Below the pieces are notes generated by a model that saw only the letters and a list, made by a program, of their open reading frames with translations, searched no databases and had not been told where the DNA came from. Below, in pieces: positions 7,931 to 15,820 of a stretch of 35,422 bases of DNA (positions are counted from its first letter, which is position 1; each line of letters begins with the position of its first letter). Source of the DNA: Anaerolineae bacterium (GTDB taxonomy: Bacteria; Chloroflexota; Anaerolineae; Aggregatilineales; UBA2796); NCBI GenBank assembly GCA_025055255.1, contig JANWYI010000017.1, positions 1-35,422 on the forward strand, written 5' to 3'. A program made the position numbers and the translations under genes.

Positions 7931-8353
7931 TCAGTCTTGAAGCTGCTGATGCAGGCTTTCCCAATCTACGCCTGCGGAGATGCCTGCTTTGAGCGTCTCT
8001 AGGTGTGCCAGTGCATCAGCTAAGCTGTTGTAGACCTCTCTCTCGCGCTTGGAGCGCGCCGCAAAGTGTGAAAAGACGCCGACATAAACCTCTGCGCTGA
8101 TGTCATCGGCAAATGCCACGCCGCCGCCATACATCGGATGATAGGTGAGCCTGCCAAGCTGCTGCAGCATGTGTACATCAGTGATTTTGCCGCGACGCAA
8201 GTCAGAGACGACGTAGATTGGCTGTGTAGCTGCGTCCAGATAGTTGCGTAACTCAGCAATGTATTCCGTCTGCGGCTTGTAGCCTTCCATTGGTTTGGAC
8301 TGCCAACGAATCAAGAGCAGGTCATCTTTCAACAGCTGCATTCTGTAGAACAT
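7931..8353 (-). CDS. Small protein of unknown function
   Basis: 140 residues from the ATG at 8353. This start has GAGGGAG eight bases upstream, while the ATG nine codons earlier has no ribosome binding site. No signal peptide, membrane segment or cysteine motif is seen. The sequence alternates strands and helices (LLLIRWQSKP, PIYVVSDLRRG, HMLQQLGRLTYHP, AEVYVGVF). It vaguely resembles SpoIIAA/STAS-like single-domain regulators in size and pattern, including a strand ending VVSDLR. That is a guess, not a family assignment. It stands alone, with the divergent sufS on one side and the M42 pair downstream. Confidence 0.75.
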   Translation of the reverse strand: MFYRMQLLKDDLLLIRWQSKPMEGYKPQTEYIAELRNYLDAATQPIYVVSDLRRGKITDVHMLQQLGRLTYHPMYGGGVAFADDISAEVYVGVFSHFAARSKREREVYNSLADALAHLETLKAGISAGVDWESLHQQLQD

Positions 8354-8394
8354 GCACACCACTCCCTCATCTATCTGCATGATAGCATGAACGG

Positions 8395-8412
8395 AGTGAT
8401 GAATGCATCACT
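8395..8412. repeat. Short inverted repeat, possible operator
   Basis: AGTGATG and CATCACT are perfect 7-bp arms around AATG. The site lies about 42 bases upstream of the small unknown gene on the minus strand, in the region shared with divergent sufS. Its position suits an operator, but no regulator can be assigned. Confidence 0.45.
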
Positions 8413-8443
8413 GACTCAGGCGCTTAAATAAGGCATAGCATCT

Positions 8444-8470
8444 CAAAAGTTTGGAGTACCTAAACTTTTG
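8444..8470. promoter_or_regulatory. Strong palindrome upstream of sufS
   Basis: CAAAAGTTT (8444-8452) and AAACTTTTG (8462-8470) are perfect 9-bp arms around the nine bases GGAGTACCT. The site sits about 75 bp upstream of the likely sufS -10. It is AT-rich with no adjoining T-run, so it looks more like a binding site for a dimeric regulator than a terminator. Cysteine desulfurase genes are often under Fe-S or redox control, but the motif does not clearly match the IscR or SufR consensus I know. Confidence 0.5.
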
Positions 8471-8542
8471 TGGGCTAGGCGAGAGCTGCTTGCTGCGCTT
8501 GGACTGCAGCGACAAATGCGCGATTTTTCTGAGCATTTTTGG

Positions 8543-8548
8543 TAAAAT
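8543..8548 (+). promoter_or_regulatory. Likely -10 element of sufS
   Basis: TAAAAT lies 38 bases upstream of the sufS ATG at 8587. No good -35 is present at 17 bp spacing, so an activator may be needed. It also argues against the longer reading of sufS from the TTG at 8539, whose first codons overlap this element. Confidence 0.45.
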
Positions 8549-8586
8549 TAGCAAAGACAAGTTCCGCTTTTTCAGAAAGTATCAGT

Positions 8587-9843
8587 ATGTCCAGCTTATC
8601 GCTTGAGCAAATCACGCGCCAAATGGCGGTCTACCGCGCTGATTTCCCAATTTTGGCGCAAATGGTGCGTCCAAACGTGCCGCTTGTCTATCTTGACAAC
8701 GCAGCGACCACTCAGAAGCCGCTCGCCGTGCTGCACGCTGTTGAGGAGTACTACACGCGCATGAACGCAAACGTCCATCGCGGCGTGCACACTTTCAGCG
8801 AAAAGGCAACAGCAGCTTATGAAGCAGCGCGCGATGCTGTCCGTGACTTCATTGGCGCAGCCAGCAGCCGCGAGATCATTTTCACGCGCAACGCAACCGA
8901 GGCGATCAATCTCGTGGCAAACGCTTGGGGACTGGCAAACCTGCGCGCAGGCGACCAAATTTTGGTCAGTGAGATGGAACATCACGCAAACATCGTGCCG
9001 TGGCAGCTGGCGGCAGAGCGCACAGGCGCACAAATTGTGCCGATTCCGATTACTGATGACGGACACATTGATCAGGATGCCTATCAGCAGCTCCTAGCGA
9101 GCGGACCTGTTCGCATGGTCGCTCTAACGCACGTCTCGAATGTGCTGGGCACAATCAATCCAATCGAGCGGCTCATCCAGATGGCGCACGCGGCAGGCGC
9201 GCTCGTGACCGTAGACGGCGCTCAAAGCACGCCGCACATGCCGATCAACGTGCGCACAATGGACGCCGACTTTTTCGCTTTCAGCGGTCACAAGCTGTGC
9301 GCACCAACTGGTATCGGCGTGCTGTACGGCAAGCGCGCCTTGCTAGAGGCAATGCCGCCGTTCTTGGGCGGCGGCAGCATGATTGACCGTGTCACCTTTG
9401 CCAAGACGACCTACGCTGACTTGCCGCAGCGCTTTGAGGCAGGCACGCCAAACATCAGCGGCGCTATCGGTCTAGGCGCAGCCATTGCCTACCTGCGCAA
9501 CATCGGCTTGGAGGCGATCCATGCGCACGAGCAGGCGCTGATTCGGCACACAATGGCAGGCTTAGCAGAGCTTGACGGCGTGCGCATGTACGGACCGAGC
9601 GCTGATCAGCGCGCAGGCTTAGTCGCGTTCACAGTGCGCGGCGTCCACGCGCATGACCTCTCAGCAGGCTTGGATCGAGCAGGCATTGCCGTGCGCGCCG
9701 GTCATCACTGTGCCATGCCGCTGCACGAGAAGTTCGGCATTGCTGCTTCCACGCGCGTCAGCTTCTACTTCTACAACACTTTGGAAGAGGCTGACTATTT
9801 TGTGAGGACTGTGGCGGAAGTACAGCGCTTCTTCACACGCTGA
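8587..9843 (+). CDS. sufS: Cysteine desulfurase SufS
   Basis: 418 residues from the ATG at 8587. A pyridoxal-phosphate enzyme that takes sulfur from cysteine as a persulfide for Fe-S cluster assembly. It shows the N-terminal YLDNAATTQKP, the cofactor region EHHANIVPWQ, the PLP lysine Lys236 in FSGHKLCAPTG, and the catalytic Cys375 in AGHHCAMPLH. These are class II (SufS) features. The longer open frame from 8539 would add 16 residues and overlap the probable promoter, so I reject it. No sufBCD, sufU or sufE lies nearby, so this copy is separate from any main Suf operon in the window. A DM13-like gene follows 11 bases later. Confidence 0.93.
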   Translation: MSSLSLEQITRQMAVYRADFPILAQMVRPNVPLVYLDNAATTQKPLAVLHAVEEYYTRMNANVHRGVHTFSEKATAAYEAARDAVRDFIGAASSREIIFTRNATEAINLVANAWGLANLRAGDQILVSEMEHHANIVPWQLAAERTGAQIVPIPITDDGHIDQDAYQQLLASGPVRMVALTHVSNVLGTINPIERLIQMAHAAGALVTVDGAQSTPHMPINVRTMDADFFAFSGHKLCAPTGIGVLYGKRALLEAMPPFLGGGSMIDRVTFAKTTYADLPQRFEAGTPNISGAIGLGAAIAYLRNIGLEAIHAHEQALIRHTMAGLAELDGVRMYGPSADQRAGLVAFTVRGVHAHDLSAGLDRAGIAVRAGHHCAMPLHEKFGIAASTRVSFYFYNTLEEADYFVRTVAEVQRFFTR

Positions 9844-9854
9844 TAGGGCAGAGC

Positions 9855-10454
9855 ATGCGCTACCGTCCACGCTGGACGCTGCTGACCTTTGGCGCGCTGG
9901 TTGTGTTAGCGCTCTTCACTTTTCCTACATGGCGCACGCTCTTCATGCGTCCTGCTGAGAGCCTGCCTTTCCCGCTGACTAGCGCTGAGCGCCGCCAAGT
10001 GCTGCTGCGCTTACCTAATCGTGAGATGGCGGCGACCATGTATTTCTCTAGCTTGACAGCACAGCCTGTGCCGACTGAGCAACAGCCTGCGCCTGTGCCA
10101 CCTGACGCGCAGGTCATCCTGACGGCGCGCTTTGCCGAGCTAGACGCGCTGCGCAGTGCGCGCGGCACGGTCACGTTTTACCGTCTGATTGACGATAGCG
10201 TACTGCTGCGCTTTGATGACTTTGAAGTGACCAACGCGCCGCAGCTGGCAGTCTATCTTTCCAGTAACGAGGCGCCGCAGAGCGTGCAAGAGCTCGGCGG
10301 CATCGTGCCAGAGTTCCCTGTTGGCGAGCTAGTTGGCACGTTTGGCAGCCAGCAGTTTGTCATCCCGCGCGAGCTGCGCCTAGAGCGCTATCGCAGTGTC
10401 GTGATTGTCAGCGAAGGACTGCAATTAATCTACGGCATTGCGCGTCTGCGCTAG
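9855..10454 (+). CDS. Membrane-anchored DM13-domain protein
   Basis: 199 residues. One N-terminal membrane segment (about residues 8-25, WTLLTFGALVVLALFTFP) would anchor the protein. The C-terminal ~110 residues match the DM13 pattern: GTVTFYRL, VLLRFDDFEVTNAPQLAVYLS, VGTFGSQQFVIP, and a final IYGIARLR. DM13 has been proposed as an electron-transfer domain with a nearly invariant cysteine. This protein contains no cysteine at all, so a redox role is doubtful here. It starts 11 bases after sufS and is likely co-transcribed. Its stop codon overlaps that of the convergent gene within the palindrome CTAG (10451-10454). Confidence 0.75.
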   Translation: MRYRPRWTLLTFGALVVLALFTFPTWRTLFMRPAESLPFPLTSAERRQVLLRLPNREMAATMYFSSLTAQPVPTEQQPAPVPPDAQVILTARFAELDALRSARGTVTFYRLIDDSVLLRFDDFEVTNAPQLAVYLSSNEAPQSVQELGGIVPEFPVGELVGTFGSQQFVIPRELRLERYRSVVIVSEGLQLIYGIARLR

Positions 10455-11299
10455 ACCAAGCCTGCGCGGATGGCGCCTTCGCGCAGGAATTGCAAACCGC
10501 GCTCTGCTAAGACCGCAGGCGGCTGATTCGGCGGACGCCACAAGCAGGTCGCCGCCTGCAAAGCAGGATTAATAGCTGCAAACGACTCTAGCACTAACTT
10601 GCCTTTGAACTGGATAGTTGCCAGTGCGTCCCAGACCTGTTCCCAGTTGACCGTGCCGCTGCCGACTAAGCCGCGATGGCTCTCGCTCATGTGGATGTAG
10701 TCCAGCACGTCGGCACAAGCGACCAATGGCGTGAAGAAGCCTTCCTCTTCAATATTCATGTGATATGTGTCGGCGTGCAGGCTCAAATTTGGCGCGCCGA
10801 CGGCAAGGATCGTCTCGCGCGTGTCAGCAAGCGTGTTGAACAAGTACGTCTCGTAGCGATTGCAGGCTTCTAAAGCGAGATGAATGCCGCGCCGTTGCGC
10901 CTCAGCAGCTACGTCGCGCAGCACCTCGACCACTATGCGCCGTTCTTCCGCTGTTGGCGGCTGACCTGTCAAGTAGCCTAGCTCGTAAGCGATGCAGCCG
11001 CCTAAATACTGACTGCCCACTGCCTCGACCTTTTCTAGCGCGCTGTACAGAAATTGACGCGCTTGCTCAGGGTAGCGCGGCATGTGTGCGCCCTTCGGCA
11101 AGACGAGTGAGCAAGTTGCGCCTAGACCAACTCGCTTCAGCGCCTCACGATGTGAGGCTGCGTCGAAGGTCTGCGGCGAGAGCAACGGAATCTCGATGAA
11201 GTCGAAGCCGTGCCTGCTTGCTTGCTCAATAGCGTAGTTGCCCGACTCAGTAGTCCATTCGCCAATCCAGACAAAAGCGTGTGCGCCGAAAGTTGGCAT
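10451..11299 (-). CDS. Sugar phosphate isomerase/epimerase (D-tagatose 3-epimerase-like)
   Basis: 282 residues from the ATG at 11299, which has AGGAG about ten bases upstream. The longer open frame would overlap the moxR-type gene. A TIM-barrel enzyme of the xylose isomerase-like group. The four metal ligands of ketose 3-epimerases can be placed: Glu144 (LALEACNRYET), Asp177 (LHADTYHMN), His203 (YIHMSESHRG) and Glu238 (LVLESF). The reaction is probably epimerisation at C3 of a ketose, or isomerisation of a related sugar. The exact substrate cannot be told. It lies 13 bases after the MoxR ATPase stop, in one operon with it. Confidence 0.88.
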   Translation of the reverse strand: MPTFGAHAFVWIGEWTTESGNYAIEQASRHGFDFIEIPLLSPQTFDAASHREALKRVGLGATCSLVLPKGAHMPRYPEQARQFLYSALEKVEAVGSQYLGGCIAYELGYLTGQPPTAEERRIVVEVLRDVAAEAQRRGIHLALEACNRYETYLFNTLADTRETILAVGAPNLSLHADTYHMNIEEEGFFTPLVACADVLDYIHMSESHRGLVGSGTVNWEQVWDALATIQFKGKLVLESFAAINPALQAATCLWRPPNQPPAVLAERGLQFLREGAIRAGLV

Positions 11300-11312
11300 A
11301 CAGAGACTGCTC

Positions 11313-12314
11313 CTAGCGTGCGTGTTCAGGGACTTTTTGCAACATTTCATCAATGACGCGGTCAGTGCTGAGACCTTCCGCCTGACCTTCAAAGTTCAGC
11401 AGAATGCGATGGCGCAAAGCAGCGTGCGCCACGCTGCGCACGTCTTCAAAGGCGACGTTGTAACGACCGTTGAAGAGCGCGTTCAGTTTGGCGCCGAGAA
11501 TCAAGGCTTGCGCGCCGCGCGGACTAGCGCCGTAGCGTACGTATTTCTTGACGATCTCTGGCGCCGTGATCTGCTCAGGGTGCGAATTGACGATCAAGCG
11601 CGCCACATATTCGCTGACGTGCGTAGCAATTGGCACTTGGCGCGCCAACTTGCCCATCTCAATAATACGAGCGCCATCTGCAACCGCCTGCGGCTGCTCT
11701 TGCTCAGCGCCTGTGGTACGGTTCAAGATCGAGACTAGCTCTTCAACGCTTGGGAAGCGCACGTCAATTTTGAACATGAAGCGGTCGAGCTGCGCCTCTG
11801 GCAACGGATAAGTGCCTTCCATCTCTAGCGGATTTTGCGTCGCCAAGACGAAAAACGGCGGCTCTAGCTTGTAAGTGCGGTTAGCAACAGTGACCGTCTT
11901 TTCCTGCATTGCTTCCAGCAGCGCAGATTGCGTCTTGGGCGTGGCGCGGTTGATCTCATCAGCAAGCACCAAGTTGGCGAAGATCGGGCCGGGCTGGAAG
12001 CGGAACATGCGCCTGCCTGTCTCGTCTTCCTCCATGATTGTCGTGCCAGTCACATCGGCAGGCATTAGGTCAGGCGTGAACTGGATGCGCGCGAAGTGTA
12101 GGTTCAGCGCTGTGGCAAGTGCGCGCACGAGCGTCGTCTTGCCTAAGCCCGGCACGCCTTCCAGCAGAGCGTGGCTGCCTGTGATGACGCACATCAGCAC
12201 GTAGCGCATCACATCTTCCTGTCCAACGATCACTTTGCGCACTTCGCGGGCAATTGCAGCCACAGTCTGCTGAAATTCTTCCACACTCAGCGCGATCTCA
12301 GCGTGATTTGTCAT
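11313..12314 (-). CDS. MoxR-family AAA+ ATPase
   Basis: 333 residues from the ATG at 12314. A TTG four codons earlier is too close to the GGAG. Walker A is GVPGLGKT (Lys59), Walker B LVLADEIN (Asp118, Glu119), followed by RATPKTQSALLEAMQE and sensor segment ATQNPLEMEGTYPLPEAQLDR. These identify the MoxR group, chaperone-like ATPases that usually act with von Willebrand factor A proteins on metal insertion or complex maturation. The usual partners (DUF58 and VWA genes) are absent next to it. Instead a sugar epimerase follows. A promoter is seen at 12370-12399. Functional target unknown. Confidence 0.92.
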   Translation of the reverse strand: MTNHAEIALSVEEFQQTVAAIAREVRKVIVGQEDVMRYVLMCVITGSHALLEGVPGLGKTTLVRALATALNLHFARIQFTPDLMPADVTGTTIMEEDETGRRMFRFQPGPIFANLVLADEINRATPKTQSALLEAMQEKTVTVANRTYKLEPPFFVLATQNPLEMEGTYPLPEAQLDRFMFKIDVRFPSVEELVSILNRTTGAEQEQPQAVADGARIIEMGKLARQVPIATHVSEYVARLIVNSHPEQITAPEIVKKYVRYGASPRGAQALILGAKLNALFNGRYNVAFEDVRSVAHAALRHRILLNFEGQAEGLSTDRVIDEMLQKVPEHAR

Positions 12315-12369
12315 GATCTGAATCAATCTCCAAAAAACTCGCCCACAGTTGAGCGCAGCAGATGCTCAA

Positions 12370-12399
12370 ACTATACCATTGACGATCAAGTCGCGCCAA
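12370..12399 (-). promoter_or_regulatory. Candidate promoter of the MoxR/epimerase operon
   Basis: On the minus strand TTGGCG (12399-12394) and TATAGT (12375-12370) are 18 bp apart, with TGG just before the -10. It lies about 55 bases upstream of the ATG at 12314, in the only gap between the two minus-strand operons. Confidence 0.5.
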
Positions 12400-12410
12400 T
12401 TGAGCTGTGT

Positions 12411-14300
12411 CTAGGGCATGTCAAGCGGCAAGCTCGGCAACCACACCTCACCTTGTTTGAAAAGCGCTGTCTCGCCGCGCACGCCGTCATGCAACCCAAT
12501 CTCAATGCGGAACGGCGGCTGCGCTGATTCAGGCAACGTCAAGCGTATCGTTTTCTGTTGGATGTCGCCTATGCGCCATGCCCAGCTCGGCGTCGTCGCG
12601 CCATTGGCGATTAGAAGGCGCGCGCCGCTGGAGTCATAGATGTGCGCAAACGGCGTGAAGAGCCAATTTGCGCGCTCTGGCGGCAAAGAGTCCACGCGCA
12701 AAGTCATGCGCAGCGTCACGGTCTGACCGACGCGCAAGTCGCCTTCTATGCGTGCGTCAATTAGTGTCAGACCTTTGTCGCTCGGCACGTTCAACGTCTG
12801 CTGTGCCAACTTTTGCGTCACATGAAATGTCTCAACCGCGCCGCCGTCCGCAAAGACGTAGCGTCCGAACGGCTCAATTGCCACAGGAAACGTCTGCGGG
12901 GCGCCTGCTGCGCTGAAAAGCAGGTACACGCCGCCGCGCTCAGGCAAATAGAGCGTCTTTGCTGCGTCTGCATCTCGATCCACCTCAAACAGGCGACCTG
13001 CAAAGCTGTTCAAAATCCAAGCGTCAACATCGGCGAACACGACTGAGTCGCCAATTTGCTGGGCGCTGAGCAGCTGTTGCGCCATGCGCACACCTTCGCC
13101 AAGTGGCAAAGCTGTCAAGCCGTCAACGCTCGGCGTGGCTAGGCTCTCTTGGGCGTAGCGCAGGACGTTCAGCGCGCTCAGCAAGCCAAAGCCTGCCAAG
13201 AGCAGCGCTATGGCGTATTGTATGACTGCTTGTCGTCTAAGCAGACGCGCCATCTCTGCAATGCCAATGCCTGCTAAAGCGTGCAGCGCAGGCAGAGTCA
13301 GCAGCAGGTAGAAGGGATGGACAGCTTGTGAGACGTACGACATCATCAGGATTGGCGCGCTGCTCCAAATTGACAAGATTGCCGCAACTGCTCGATCTTT
13401 TCGCCATACGGCAAAGATGCCGACCAGCAATGCGACGATCAGCGCGCTGTGTGCCAGCTCTGAGAGCTGGAAACGCACGGCAGCGTCTTGAATTGGCGCT
13501 GAGAGACCGCGTGCTGCAGCATACTCGTGACCTGTCAGCAGGCGCAGCGCATGGCTGAGCGCCTCATCCGAGAGTCTTGGACTCTGCTCAGTGAAGCGGC
13601 GCAAACGCTCCGAGACTTGCGCTGAGTCGCTGAGCAAGCCTAGAGCGTAAATTGCAGTCGGTACGGCGAGGATAATTGTGCCAATCAGCAGCGCGCGTCC
13701 GCTGATTCGCCGCCGAAAGATCAGGCTGAGCAAGGCAATTGGCGCGAGTGCCGCGTATGCCAGCAAATAGGTCTGAGTCATAGCGGCGAGCGCAGCGCAG
13801 CCGAGCAAAAAGCGCCGTTGCGGACGTGCAGCCCTGCCGAGCCAGACGGGCACGAAAAGTGCGAAGGTCAGACAGGCAAAAAAGGGCAAGAGCGCTTGAA
13901 CCCACGTTGTGCGCGAGTACTCGACCACCCATGGATTGACCGCCAACAGGAATGCGCCAATAGACGCCGCTGACTCGTCCCATAGCTGGCGCATAGCGCG
14001 ATAGGCGAGCCAGACTGCTAGTGTGTTGAGCGCGATCACCAGCAGGTACGGCGCATACGGCGAACGGGCAATCAGCAAGGCAGGGATGTACAAATAGCCT
14101 GTCAGCGCAGGATTAGCAAACAGTACGCTCGTGCCTTGTCCGATCACAGGCAGTGTGCCGCGCTCCAGTGTGCTGAGCGCCTGCCAGATTGGATAGGCGC
14201 GGTCTACATTGTGCTCAATTGCCTCAAGGTTCTGCAGACGCAACACAGCGGCTAGAAAGAGCGTGAATAGCAAGAGCGCTTGAGTTGTGGAGACTCGCAA
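12411..14300 (-). CDS. GT39/ArnT-like membrane glycosyltransferase
   Basis: 629 residues from a TTG at 14300. That codon has GAGGAG nine bases upstream and lies 13 bases after the pcm stop. A GTG at 14345 would overlap pcm by 32 bases and is less likely. About eleven hydrophobic helices fill the first ~400 residues, beginning ALLLFTLFLAAVLRL. The first outer loop has acidic residues (EHNVDRAYP), as in lipid-linked sugar transferases of the GT-C fold. The last ~130 residues form an extracytoplasmic beta-rich domain (GDLRVGQTVTLRM to IEIGLHDGVRGETALF). It probably transfers a sugar from a polyprenyl-phosphate donor outside the membrane. Acceptor unknown. Confidence 0.8.
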   Translation of the reverse strand: MRVSTTQALLLFTLFLAAVLRLQNLEAIEHNVDRAYPIWQALSTLERGTLPVIGQGTSVLFANPALTGYLYIPALLIARSPYAPYLLVIALNTLAVWLAYRAMRQLWDESAASIGAFLLAVNPWVVEYSRTTWVQALLPFFACLTFALFVPVWLGRAARPQRRFLLGCAALAAMTQTYLLAYAALAPIALLSLIFRRRISGRALLIGTIILAVPTAIYALGLLSDSAQVSERLRRFTEQSPRLSDEALSHALRLLTGHEYAAARGLSAPIQDAAVRFQLSELAHSALIVALLVGIFAVWRKDRAVAAILSIWSSAPILMMSYVSQAVHPFYLLLTLPALHALAGIGIAEMARLLRRQAVIQYAIALLLAGFGLLSALNVLRYAQESLATPSVDGLTALPLGEGVRMAQQLLSAQQIGDSVVFADVDAWILNSFAGRLFEVDRDADAAKTLYLPERGGVYLLFSAAGAPQTFPVAIEPFGRYVFADGGAVETFHVTQKLAQQTLNVPSDKGLTLIDARIEGDLRVGQTVTLRMTLRVDSLPPERANWLFTPFAHIYDSSGARLLIANGATTPSWAWRIGDIQQKTIRLTLPESAQPPFRIEIGLHDGVRGETALFKQGEVWLPSLPLDMP

Positions 14301-14313
14301 GCCAGATCGCTCC

Positions 14314-14994
14314 TCAGTTGCTCTGATCAGCCGCTGCTTGGTCACTGATCAGCGGCACAAAGCGCACACCACACAGCTTTTTAGCGCGCAAGCCGCAGCG
14401 CGTGCGCCGAAGGTAGATCAGCGCCTGCTCCTCTTGATTGTGACGCTCACGCACCGGGATGACCATTCTACCGCCTTCATCTAGCTGCGCGAGGAGCGGC
14501 TTGGGCAAGCGCGCTGCTGCTGCGCTGACCGTGATTGCTTGATAAGGCGCATATTGCGGCGCGCCGAGCCAGCCATCGCCGACAATCAAGTGAACATTAG
14601 TCAGTCCGAGCGCAGCAAGACGTTCAGCAGCCTGCGCGCTGAGCGTCTCAATCCGCTCAATGCTGATCACCTGAGCTGCTAACATGCACAGCAGCGCCGT
14701 CTGGTAACCAGAGCCTGTGCCAACTTCTAGCACGCGCTCCGTGCCGCGCAATGCCAACATCTGAAGCATGTAAGCGACAATGTACGGCTGACTGATGGTT
14801 TGACCTTCACCAATAGGCAGAGGATGATCGGCGTAAGCGTAGGCTTGGTATGCCTCTGGCACAAAGCGCTCGCGCGGAAGGCGTCCCATAGCGTCCAGAA
14901 CGCGCTGATCCGTGATATCGCGCCCTGCAAGCTGCTCACGCACCATTGCTGCGCGCAGTGCCTCAAAATCTGGTGTGTCAGTTGGCGCGTCCAT
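14314..14994 (-). CDS. pcm: Protein-L-isoaspartate O-methyltransferase
   Basis: 226 residues. It repairs spontaneously damaged aspartate/asparagine residues by methylating L-isoaspartyl side chains with S-adenosylmethionine. Landmarks are MVREQLAGRDITDQRVLDAM, PLPIGEGQTISQPYIVAYML, the SAM-binding motif VLEVGTGSGYQTALL, and GDGWLGAPQYAPYQAITV with RMVIPV. Length is typical. The ATG at 14994 has AAAGG upstream. The glycosyltransferase gene follows on the same transcript. An extended -10 (TGCTACAAT) lies 25 bases upstream of the start. Confidence 0.94.
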   Translation of the reverse strand: MDAPTDTPDFEALRAAMVREQLAGRDITDQRVLDAMGRLPRERFVPEAYQAYAYADHPLPIGEGQTISQPYIVAYMLQMLALRGTERVLEVGTGSGYQTALLCMLAAQVISIERIETLSAQAAERLAALGLTNVHLIVGDGWLGAPQYAPYQAITVSAAAARLPKPLLAQLDEGGRMVIPVRERHNQEEQALIYLRRTRCGLRAKKLCGVRFVPLISDQAAADQSN

Positions 14995-15018
14995 GTCTTG
15001 CCGCCTTTCGCCACATTT

Positions 15019-15049
15019 ATTGTAGCACGGCTGCTCTCGCCTTTATAAT
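15019..15049. promoter_or_regulatory. Divergent promoters of pcm (-) and the metallophosphoesterase (+)
   Basis: On the minus strand TGCTACAAT (15027-15019) is an extended -10 for pcm. On the plus strand TATAAT (15044-15049) is a perfect -10 for the gene at 15078, with TTGTAG 18 bp upstream (15020-15025). The two promoters overlap, so transcription from one may interfere with the other. The plus-strand leader would be only about 20 bases. Confidence 0.65.
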
Positions 15050-15077
15050 TTCAGGGGCAAATAAGGACAAAATCAGC

Positions 15078-15809
15078 TTGGTTCGCTTCTGGGCGATTGC
15101 GGATACACACCTTTCCTTCGGCAAGCCGCGCGATATGACGCGCTTTGGCGAGAAGTGGCACAATCACGCGGAGCGCATCGCATCGGCGTGGCAAGCGTGC
15201 GTCGCACTGCATGACGTTGTGATCGTGGCAGGCGACATCTCATGGGCGTCGTCACAAAAGCGCGTCTTGCCTGATCTGGAATGGCTTGCGCAGCTGAACG
15301 GCACAAAAGTGCTGTTGCGCGGCAACCACGATCACTGGTGGAAAGATATCCAGACGGCGCGTCAGCTGGCTGAGCCACTCGGCTTCCGTCTGTTGGAAGG
15401 CGACGCGCTGCGGATAGACGGCGCCGTCGTCTGCGGTGCTATGGGACATCTTGCGCCGAACGATCCGCACTATGTGCCTGATCCGAAGAAAGACCGCTTC
15501 AGCCGCGAGTTGGCGCGCCTTGAGTCAGCTCTGCAGCATGGTCAAGCCCTGCGCCAAGCTGATGAGCCGCTCTTGCTGGTCATGCACTATCCGCCATTCA
15601 CCACTGATGGTCAGCCGACAGCGTACAGCGCGTTAATCGCGCGCTATCAGCCAACAGCGTGCCTGTATGGACACCTGCATCATGACCGAGAGTGGTCTGT
15701 AGCGAAGCAAGGGCTTCATGACGGCGTGCAGTATCACCTTGTTGCCGCTGACTTTCTAGAAATGACGCCGCGCCTTGTCTGGCAAACGCCGACGGAGCGC
15801 TCTGAGTGA
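15078..15809 (+). CDS. Calcineurin-like metallophosphoesterase
   Basis: 243 residues from a TTG at 15078, placed by AAGGA at 15063-15067 and the TATAAT box at 15044. The longer frame from 14946 would run through that promoter. Five motifs of the superfamily are in order: AIADTHLS (Asp, His), AGDISWA (Asp), LRGNHDHWW (Asn, His), MHYPPF (His) and YGHLHH (His pair). The pattern SWA, GNHDHWW and the overall length fit the DR1119-like group. A two-metal hydrolase of phosphoesters; substrate unknown. The next gene's ribosome binding site overlaps the stop (TGAGGAG). Confidence 0.88.
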   Translation: MVRFWAIADTHLSFGKPRDMTRFGEKWHNHAERIASAWQACVALHDVVIVAGDISWASSQKRVLPDLEWLAQLNGTKVLLRGNHDHWWKDIQTARQLAEPLGFRLLEGDALRIDGAVVCGAMGHLAPNDPHYVPDPKKDRFSRELARLESALQHGQALRQADEPLLLVMHYPPFTTDGQPTAYSALIARYQPTACLYGHLHHDREWSVAKQGLHDGVQYHLVAADFLEMTPRLVWQTPTERSE

Positions 15810-15820
15810 GGAGACAGACT

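Noticed and set aside
8539-8586. Longer N-terminus for sufS starting at a TTG
   Set aside because: It overlaps the TAAAAT -10 and has no ribosome binding site; the ATG at 8587 fits the family start.
11300-11392. 31-residue N-terminal extension of the sugar epimerase
   Set aside because: It lies mostly inside the MoxR gene end and contains no family sequence; the ATG at 11299 has AGGAG.
14946-15077. Longer N-terminus for the metallophosphoesterase
   Set aside because: It would run through the divergent promoters and the start of pcm; the TTG at 15078 has AAGGA and begins right at the family's first strand.
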